Positions 6,050 through 11,073 of a DNA stretch of 11,073 nt are shown piece after piece. Under the pieces are notes generated by a model. It saw only the letters and a program-made list of their open reading frames with translations, made no database searches and was not told where the DNA came from. This stretch comes from an uncultured Lachnospiraceae bacterium. Lineage in GTDB: Bacteria > Bacillota > Clostridia > Lachnospirales > Lachnospiraceae. Both the position numbers and the translations under genes were made by a program. Position 1 is the first letter of the stretch. Each line of letters begins with the position of its first letter. The stretch lies in the NCBI GenBank assembly GCA_948794795.1, contig CAQGLR010000069.1, forward strand, positions 1-11,073. Direction: 5' to 3'.

Positions 6050-6209
6050 GTGGAAAAATACAGATTCGACAGGAAGCTTCAGGAAGCAGCCTTAAGAAAA
6101 TCTGACCAACAGCCAATTGTCATTATTGATGGAAAAGAAAGGAGGGCAAGCACTGGATGATACTTCAGTCCCACCAGAGGACAGGGTAAAGAGGCTGCTT
6201 GGGGAATAG
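6050..6209 (+). pseudogene. Small hypothetical gene, frameshifted in a G-rich run
   Basis: A very strong AGGAGAGGAGG precedes GTG 6050. The frame gives MEKYRFDRKLQEAALRKSDQ and QPIVIIDGKERR, then leaves frame and ends at 6160 after 36 codons. In the +1 frame the sequence continues as QALDDTSVPPEDRVKRLLGE to TAG 6209. Removing one G from GGAGGG (6141-6146) joins them into a 52-aa protein. The tail DTS-x4-(E)DRVKRLLGE matches the tail of the 5150-5712 gene (DTSLTHEQRAKKLLGK), which supports that the second frame is real coding sequence. The function is unknown; the 36-aa truncated form may still be translated. Confidence 0.6.
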
Positions 6210-6301
6210 TATTGCACAAGACTGTTTAATGGAATTGAAAGGCAGATGCTTTTATGGTAGTATATAATCTATAAACATAAATCTTACAGGAGGTGAAGCT
6301 G

Positions 6302-7178
6302 TTGGCAGAACCAGAGGAAAAACAGGGAGTTTCCACAGACAAAAGGGACAGGGTGGTAAAACATACAATTAAAGATAGTGTATTCACAAATTTATTTAAG
6401 GAGAAAAAATATCTGGTGCAGCTGTACCATGCACTCCATCCAGAAAGAAAAGGTGTTACAGAAGAAGATATTAAAGAAGTGACAGTCAGTAATGTCCTTG
6501 TGGATGACATCTATAATGATGTGGGGTTCATGGTCCGGGTCAACTTTGCTGGTACTGGTTGAATGCCAGGCAACCTGGACAGTGAATATCATATTCAGGG
6601 CATTGATGTATCTGGTACAGACATACAGGGAATATTTCAGGAAAACAAAACAGGACCTGTATAAAAGCAAAAAATTGGAAATGCCAGGACCAGAATTATA
6701 TGTCATATATACTGGGAACAGGAAAACAAGACCAGAAGAAATTTCTTTGAAAGAAGAATTTTTTGATGGGAAAGACATTTGTATTGATGTTAAGGTAAAG
6801 ATGGTGTATGATGGCAGGGATGGCGATATTATTAACCAGTATGTTGTATTCACTAAGGTATGTAATGAACAGGTGGAAGTTTATGGCAGGACCAGGAAGG
6901 CTATACAGGAAGCAGTCAGGATATGTAAGGATAAAAATGTCCTGAAAGAATATCTGGAAAGCAGGGAGCAGGAGGTGGTAGACATGATGATGGAACTGTA
7001 TGACGAGCAGGAGATACTCAAATCCTATGTCGAAAGCGAAAAGTATGATGTTGCTAAAGAAACAGCCAGAAGATTCCTGAAAATGGGAAAACTTTCTGTT
7101 GAGGAAATTGCAGCAGGTTCTGGACTTTCAATAGAAACTGTACTGGAGCTGCAGAAAGAACAGTTACAGATGGTATAA
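6302..7178 (+). pseudogene. Rpn/PDDEXK_2 family nuclease-transposase, frameshifted
   Basis: Resembles Rpn-family recombination-promoting nucleases (PD-(D/E)XK fold), which cut DNA and are often annotated as putative transposases. AGGAGG (6288-6293) points to TTG 6302 as start. Frame one gives VVKHTIKDSVFTNLFKEKKY and DIYNDVGFMV (Asp of the active site) and dies at 6562. The other frame continues with LLVLVECQATWTV (the E-x-Q catalytic element), the FRALMYLVQTYREYF helix, and EFFDGKDICIDVKVKMVYDG to 7178. Removing one C at 6535-6536 joins them without gap (877 nt is 291 aa plus stop plus one base). The C-terminus MGKLSVEEIAAGSGLSIETV is a helix-turn-helix-like tail typical of these proteins. 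The lesion separates the two active-site elements. It is the last gene before a terminator. Confidence 0.88.
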
Positions 7179-7232
7179 CCCAAAAATGTAATAAGGATAG
7201 TTATTTTGCTAAAACTATAAAAACAGTATGAG

Positions 7233-7268
7233 AGACAGGAAGTTCTGTGGTAACATCCTGTCTTTTTT
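7233..7268 (+). terminator. Rho-independent terminator of the 5150-7178 operon
   Basis: AGACAGGA (7233-7240) pairs exactly with TCCTGTCT (7256-7263) over a 15-nt loop and runs into six T residues. It lies 55 nt after the last stop codon. Confidence 0.9.
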
Positions 7269-7531
7269 GTGTTTTGGATTGTTTGCATGTAATAGAAACA
7301 GGTATTAAAATAAACTGGTGATGGTTTCTTAATTATTCATATCTAAAGCCATATCCAGGCAGTGTTGCCTTTATAAAAATATATATACACTCATTGTGCT
7401 ATGGAAAGTGCAGGTGCATGTTTGATGTTGCATATCCAAATACCTGTTTCTGCCAATATTTTCAGTAGTTCCTGTATAGTACAATAACAGAGAAATGGAA
7501 ACATGGAAATACAGGAAAGGAGGTAAGATAA
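7269..7531. other. Intergenic region before the YkgJ-type gene
   Basis: AT-rich and without a supported gene. It contains TATATATA-like stretches (7381-7387) and TATAGTACAAT (7475-7485), either of which could be a -10 box, but no matching -35 box at standard spacing. The last 20 nt contain the strong ribosome binding site of the next gene. Confidence 0.4.
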
Positions 7532-8227
7532 ATGGATGAAAGGCTAAAGGATATTGTGGATAATTTAGAATCCATGATAATTGGTTTAGATGAACCATTC
7601 AAATTTCATTGTATAATGTGTGGCAAATGTTGCATCAACAGGGAGGACATTTTGCTATCACCAAGAAACATTTACAATATGTCCAAAGAACTTGGAATAA
7701 AGCCAGAAGAGTTATTTGAACGGTATTGTGAAGTTTATGTGGGACCAGACTCAAGAGTTCCAATTGTGAGACTGAAACCAAGAGGTTCAGTAAAAATGTG
7801 TCCATTATTAAAAAACAGAAAGTGCATGGTACACAAGGCAAAACCAACAGTCTGTGCGATGTTTCCACTTGGAAGGTGTATAGTTGCGGCCAATCCAGAA
7901 GAAGGTCTCAAGGATATCAGTAAGGGTCAGTTCCAGTACATTTTTAATAATCCTGGGTGTGGCGATGCTTCTGAAACACATACAGTCAGGGAATACTTAG
8001 AATCTTTTGGGATTCCTGTTGAGGATAATTTTTTCCTGAAATGGCAGCAGGCAATACTGGATATGGGTAATTTTTTCCAAAAAATTGAAAAAACTGTGAG
8101 CCATGAAAACATGGAACTGGTATGGAGAGCAGCCTTTATTGGGTTGTATTTGCATTATGAAACTGAAAAAGACTTCATGCCACAGTTTGAAGACAATGTA
8201 AAGAATTTTTTTGATATGCTGGATTAA
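7532..8227 (+). CDS. YkgJ-type CxxCxxCC cysteine-cluster protein, 231 aa
   Basis: Member of the widespread YkgJ/CxxCxxCC family of presumed metal- or iron-sulfur-binding proteins whose reactions are mostly unknown. Seen directly: CIMCGKCC at residues 27-34, then LSPRNIYNMSKELGIKPEEL, a typical family helix pair, MCPLLKNRKCMVHKAKPTVC at 89-108, and MFPLGRC at 110-116; Cys27, 30, 33, 34, 90, 98, 108 and probably 116 are ligand candidates. No signal peptide, so it is cytoplasmic. The start is fixed by AAAGGAGGT 8 nt before ATG 7532. The C-terminal about 100 residues are less conserved and helical. It stands alone between a terminator and the excision genes. The family is normally chromosomal, so it may be cargo. 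The gene is intact. Confidence 0.92.
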   Translation: MDERLKDIVDNLESMIIGLDEPFKFHCIMCGKCCINREDILLSPRNIYNMSKELGIKPEELFERYCEVYVGPDSRVPIVRLKPRGSVKMCPLLKNRKCMVHKAKPTVCAMFPLGRCIVAANPEEGLKDISKGQFQYIFNNPGCGDASETHTVREYLESFGIPVEDNFFLKWQQAILDMGNFFQKIEKTVSHENMELVWRAAFIGLYLHYETEKDFMPQFEDNVKNFFDMLD

Positions 8228-8316
8228 GTTTTTCCAGAGGGAGGGGATAAACCAGTAATATAAGATAAATTTATATGGCAAAAGAGACCATTTAACCAGC
8301 TGGCAATGGTTGCAGG

Positions 8317-8370
8317 CATGGAAAAGGTCTTGGAAAAAATATTATTCACAGGGCTTTTTCCATGTTTCTG
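8317..8370 (+). terminator. Long hairpin after the YkgJ-type gene
   Basis: CATGGAAAAGG (8317-8327) pairs with CTTTTTCCATG (8354-8364), 11 bp with one G-T pair and a 26-nt loop, followed by a weak TTTCTGG. It lies 90 nt after the gene. It could be an inefficient terminator or a protein-binding inverted repeat near the excision genes. Confidence 0.4.
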
Positions 8371-8487
8371 GACTTTCCCGGAACTAATTTTATTTTTTAT
8401 TCATGGCAAAACATTTATGGCATCCTTTATAAACAACAGATTAAATAAGTGAGAGAGGGTTATCATATTTTACTACAAGGAGGATAA

Positions 8488-8622
8488 ATGTTGCAAAGTG
8501 AACAGAAAATAGAGGTAAAAGTGAAATTTAGGAAGTGGGAAAAGCCAGTGGGGTCAAATACCCCACAGCAGGATATGGGACAGACTTGTTCCAAGGGGTG
8601 GGGATTTGTCCCAAAATCATAA
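8488..8622 (+). CDS. Small ORF, 44 aa, upstream of xis
   Basis: ATG 8488 follows AAGGAGG with a 4-nt gap (TTG 8491 would give 7 nt). The product begins MLQSEQKIEVKVKFRKWEKP and ends GWGFVPKS; no family is recognised. Two stem-forming inverted repeats (8548-8566 and 8576-8613) lie inside it. It may be a leader peptide whose translation affects folding of the mRNA before xis, or a degraded gene remnant; the strong ribosome binding site is the only solid support. Confidence 0.4.
   Translation: MLQSEQKIEVKVKFRKWEKPVGSNTPQQDMGQTCSKGWGFVPKS
8548..8613 (+). repeat. Two adjacent hairpins upstream of xis
   Basis: GTGGGGT (8548-8554) pairs with ACCCCAC (8560-8566) over a 5-nt loop. TGGGACA (8576-8582) pairs with TGTCCCA (8607-8613) over 24 nt that contain GGGGTGGGG. 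Both are G/C-rich in an otherwise AT-rich region. They sit 60-130 nt before the xis start and inside a short ORF, so they could act in leader control; no T tract follows. Confidence 0.5.
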
Positions 8623-8675
8623 TAGAGGTCTGGGAGTTCCTAAGAGGACACAGGATGACAGTGAGGTGGCTGGAT

Positions 8676-8901
8676 ATGAATGAAACTTCAAGTACCAGGC
8701 ATGAAAAAGTTTTCATGCCTGGTGAAAAATATAACCTAACAATCAAGGAAGCAGCAGCATATTTTTCAATTGGTGAGAAGAAACTGCGGAGAATTGCAGA
8801 AGAAAACCATGAGGCGGGTTTTGTGCTCATGATATGGAAGCCATATGCTGCTTAAACGGAATGCATTTGAAAAGTATATAGACATGACTAGTTCAATTTG
8901 A
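8676..8901 (+). pseudogene. xis: Tn916-type excisionase, frameshifted near the C-terminus
   Basis: Small DNA-binding protein that directs Tn916-family integrases towards excision. EKYNLTIKEAAAYFSIGEKK followed by LRRIAEEN is the family's MerR-like winged-helix signature (compare Tn916 Xis [20 protein letters not shown]). ATG 8676 (MNETSSTRHEKVF) has GAGGTGG upstream; the longer frame back to 8535 overlaps the hairpin region and is not Xis-like. After residue 52 the frame reads IWKPYAA and stops at 8855. One base further, the frame continues GSHMLLKRNAFEKYIDMTSS to TGA 8901, the expected Xis C-terminus, so one extra base lies at 8832-8834. The fully restored protein is 74 aa. A 30-bp inverted repeat is embedded in codons 7-16. 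The integrase gene starts 39 nt downstream. Confidence 0.88.
8694..8723. repeat. 30-bp near-perfect palindrome inside xis
   Basis: ACCAGGCATGAAAA (8694-8707) and TTTTCATGCCTGGT (8710-8723) are perfect 14-bp reverse complements separated by AG. In RNA it would form a very stable stem close to the xis start; in DNA it would suit a dimeric binding protein. Confidence 0.85.
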
Positions 8902-8940
8902 ACTTTGGTTTAAGAATACAAGCAGGAGGAGGGAAGCCAT

Positions 8941-10247
8941 GTGGGCAATACAAAAAGGAGGGACACGAAAGGCAGGGTACTCCGTCCAGGGGAAAGCCAG
9001 CAGAAAGATGGAAGATACCGGTATACATATTATATAAATGGAAAACAGCATTGCTTTTACAGCTGGAAGCTGGAGGATACTGACAGGATACCACAAGGGA
9101 AACATCCATGCACATCCTTGCGGAGCCAGATTAAATGGTTAAATAAATCTAGGGAACAGGGGATTACATTCCGTGGAAACGGGATAAGTATATTGGGGCT
9201 GGCAGAGAGATACTTAGAGATTCAAAATGCAAATAATAAGATAAGGACATCCACAAAGGCAGGTTACAGGACAGCCCTGAAACATATCAGGGAAGATCCG
9301 GTTTCTTCTGTCCGTATTGATAAATTCAAAAAATCGGATGCAAAGAAATGGATTATGTCACTAAAAGGAAATGGATTTGGATATAGTACCATATCGTCCA
9401 TCCATGGGGTGGTAAAACCTGCATTCCAGATGGCTGTGGATGATGACCTGATCCTAAAAAATCCCTTTGATTTCGTACTTACTGATCTTATTGAAAATGA
9501 CAGCACAAAAAGGGATTCCCTTACATTAGAAGAACAGAATTCCCTGCTGGAATTTATAAAAAATGACAGATATTACAGCCAGTATTACGATGCAATAGTC
9601 ATCCTGTTTGAAACAGGGCTTCGCATAGCGGAATTCTGTGGGCTTACTTCAGATAAAATTGACATGGAAAATAGAATGATAACAATTGATACACAGCTTC
9701 ACAGGGATAAACAGGGATACCATCTGGAAAAGCCAAAAATAAGTGCAGGATTCCGACAGCGCCAATAACAGATAAGGCATATGAAAGCTTTTCTAATTTA
9801 CTCCAAAGCCGAACAAAGAAACAGGCAGAAAAAAATGTCTGCAGGCAGAAAAATTATCTCTGTTTTGACAGGAATAATATGCCGAGGTATGGCAGCCAGT
9901 GGGATAAAATCTTTGAAAATATATGTAAGAAATATAGAAAAACCAACGGGACGGCAAAGTTTAAAGTGACACCACATATATGCAGGCATACATTTGCCAC
10001 CAACATGGCAATAAAAGGGATGAACCCCGTAATACTAAAAGGGATTATGGGACATGATGATATATTCACTACATTTGCAATTTATACACATGTAAAAGGG
10101 AATAATTACATAGATGAATATAAAAAACTTGGGCTGGTCAGTATAGATGCAAAAACAGCAGAAAAAGTGCCAGCAAAAGACAAATATAAGGTAATAGAAT
10201 TTAAAAGCCGGACTGCCCGGCAGGAAACAGGTACCAGTGCTGTTTAG
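8941..10247 (+). pseudogene. int: Tn916-type tyrosine integrase, frameshifted
   Basis: Site-specific recombinase of the Tn916 Int family. The GTG start at 8941 follows GGAGGAGGG. The N-terminal arm-binding domain is clear (KRRDTKGRVLRPGESQQKDG, then YSWKLEDTDRIPQGK, about residues 5-55), followed by a SAM-like core-binding domain (about 80-180) and the first catalytic box ETGLRIAEFCGLT with Arg228. After FR (codon 9754-9756) the frame is lost and ends at 9768. One base earlier in phase, the sequence continues APITDKAYESFSNLL and carries HICRHTFATNM (HxxRH, 9975-9989), GIMGHDD and the nucleophile Tyr in IYTH (10083-10085), to TAG 10247. One base is missing at 9757-9759; restored length is 435 aa against 405 for Tn916 Int. 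The stop codon lies in the loop of the downstream terminator. The split separates Arg I from the other catalytic residues, so it is probably inactive. Confidence 0.93.
9418..9445 (+). repeat. 28-bp exact direct repeat, copy 1 (in first int)
   Basis: The 28 bases encoding PAFQMAVDD are identical to 10836-10863 in the second integrase gene. Shared ancestry of the two genes explains it, and it could support recombination between them. Confidence 0.8.
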
Positions 10248-10271
10248 CATAAATCTGGTACCTGTTTTTTT
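10227..10271 (+). terminator. Strong rho-independent terminator overlapping the end of int
   Basis: ACAGGTACCAG (10227-10237) pairs perfectly with CTGGTACCTGT (10255-10265) over a 17-nt loop and continues into seven T residues. The last codons and stop of the first integrase lie inside the hairpin. Confidence 0.93.
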
Positions 10272-10300
10272 GTCCAATTATAACAAATAAGTATTTAATG

Positions 10301-10333
10301 CCATGCTGTTTCATGGTATACTAACAAAGTATA
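10301..10333. repeat. Two adjacent inverted repeats between the integrase genes
   Basis: CCATG-CTGTTT-CATGG (10301-10316) is followed directly by TATACT-AACAA-AGTATA (10317-10333). They lie between the terminator of the first integrase and the ribosome binding site of the second, where an element end or Int/regulator binding site would be expected. The arms are short, so chance is possible. Confidence 0.4.
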
Positions 10334-10370
10334 GTAGCATTGGCTCTCCAGTTTTGAGGAGGGATATGCA

Positions 10371-11021
10371 ATGAGTGTTAAAAGAAGGGATAAGAAGAAC
10401 AGGATATTAAGGGATGGAGAGACACAATGTAAAGATGGCAAATACAGATTTACATTTTATGAGAACGGCAAACAGAAATGTTTTTACAGCTGGAGGCTGG
10501 AAAGGACAGACCCACTGCCAACGGGAAAAAGGGAATGTATGGCACTCCGTGACAAGGAAGATGAATTAAGGAAATCTAAAGACAGGGGACTTGCTTACCA
10601 GGAAGATGGAATGACTGTACTGGAACTGGTGGATAAGTATACTCTGCAGAAACGGGGAGTAAAGCATACAACACAGGCAGGGTACAGGACAGTGCTTAAT
10701 ATATTAAAAAATGACCCATTTGGGGCAAAAAGAATTGATAAGGTAAAGCTTTCCGATGCAAAAATATGGTTAATCCAGTTACAGGAAAACGGACGGAGCT
10801 ACAGTTCCATCCACTCTATCAGGGGAGTGCTGAGGCCTGCATTCCAGATGGCTGTGGATGATGGCCTGCTCTTGAAAAATCACTTTGAGTTCCAGTTAGC
10901 AACTGTAATTGTAAATGATTCAGTTACCAGAGAGGCGGTTACCATAAAACAGGAGAGATAGTTTTTAGCATTTGTAAAGAATGACAGCCATTTCAGCAGG
11001 TACTATGAGGGTATCTGCATC
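10371..11021 (+). pseudogene. int: Second Tn916-type integrase: nonsense codon and truncation
   Basis: A paralogue of the integrase just upstream. ATG 10371 follows GAGGAGGG. The arm-binding domain (KRRDKKNRILRDGETQCKDG, YSWRLERTDPLPTGKRECM) and the core-binding domain (THTQAGYR-like region to AFQMAVDDGLLLKNHFEFQL) are intact. TAG at 10959-10961 interrupts the frame after IKQER, where the paralogue has EEQNSLLEF. The same frame continues FLAFVKNDSHFSRYYEGICI, clearly integrase, to 11021. There the first paralogue has LFETGLRIAEFCGLT, but this copy changes abruptly to unrelated sequence. All catalytic residues (R, HxxR, Y) are therefore absent from the window. A remnant N-terminal protein could still bind arm sites and interfere with other Tn916-type integrases, but this is inference. 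Confidence 0.88.
10836..10863 (+). repeat. 28-bp exact direct repeat, copy 2 (in second int)
   Basis: Identical to 9418-9445; spacing between the copies is 1418 bp. Recombination between them would fuse the two integrase genes in frame and delete the intervening terminator. Confidence 0.8.
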
Positions 11022-11073
11022 ATAAGTGCGAACTTAAGAAAAAAATATACGAAACAAGGCTTTTAGGTGCCTT
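11022..11073. other. Junction to foreign sequence; possible insertion-sequence end
   Basis: From 11022 the sequence (ATAAGTGCGAACTTAAG and an A-rich run) has no relation to the integrase it interrupts. The sharp break within the conserved core of the gene suggests that another element inserted here. The AAGTGCGAAC start is vaguely like ends of IS66-type elements, from memory only. No transposase lies in the window, so the type cannot be decided. Confidence 0.4.

Noticed and set aside
8306..8452. 48-codon frame after the YkgJ-type gene
   Set aside because: No ribosome binding site, no family resemblance, and it contains the long hairpin; at most a gene remnant.
8535..8675. Longer N-terminus of the excisionase
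   Set aside because: It overlaps the hairpin leader, lacks a ribosome binding site, and makes the protein about 47 residues longer than the Xis family; ATG 8676 fits better.
9879..9898. Independent start for the C-terminal integrase fragment
   Set aside because: The MPRYGSQ methionine has no convincing ribosome binding site and the same frame is open and integrase-like upstream to 9759.

Overview
The window is an AT-rich accessory region from a Gram-positive gut anaerobe, most likely a member of the Lachnospiraceae. The clues are strong AGGAGG-type ribosome binding sites, heavy use of AGG for arginine, Tn916-type Xis and Int proteins, and Rpn/PDDEXK-type nuclease genes of a kind I associate with that family. 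No rRNA, tRNA or CRISPR array is visible. The assignment is inferred from family resemblance, not from a database search.

Left part (about 1-4300): a gene of unknown function on the minus strand (288-998) faces a small XRE-family repressor (1254-1592), with two inverted-repeat operator candidates between them. Next comes a RepA-like (AAA_25/RecA-fold) protein whose Walker A motif is destroyed (1859-2539), closed by a strong terminator. Between that terminator and parA lies the most striking non-coding structure in the window: about thirteen units of a degenerate ATGCAGAC-centred motif in strict 24-bp phase, with a single 8-bp slip (2682-3001). A ParA ATPase (3015-3782) and a small ribbon-helix-helix protein with a charged N-terminal tail (3785-4198) follow, and two further motif copies lie just downstream. 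I read this as a type Ib-like partition cassette with an extended centromere. The inactive RepA-like protein next to it suggests a plasmid or integrative element that kept its segregation module and lost replication activity.

Middle part (about 4300-7270): a minus-strand gene with an in-frame stop (4356-4934), then a plus-strand operon of small proteins (5150-5712 frameshifted, 5743-6012 intact, 6050-6209 frameshifted) ending in a frameshifted Rpn/PDDEXK_2 nuclease-transposase gene (6302-7178) and a good terminator.

Right part (about 7270-11073): an intact CxxCxxCC (YkgJ-type) metal-cluster protein (7532-8227), a structured leader with a small ORF, a frameshifted Tn916-type excisionase carrying a 30-bp inverted repeat (8676-8901), a frameshifted Tn916-type integrase (8941-10247), and a second paralogous integrase (10371-11021) that has a nonsense codon and stops abruptly at the core of its catalytic domain, where unrelated sequence begins.

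Overall, the regulator, ParA, RHH and YkgJ genes are intact, while six genes between 4356 and 10247, plus the second integrase, each carry a simple lesion. The element looks fixed in the chromosome and unable to move by itself, with the segregation module still intact. Uncorrected sequencing indels could explain some of the frameshifts and should be excluded first.
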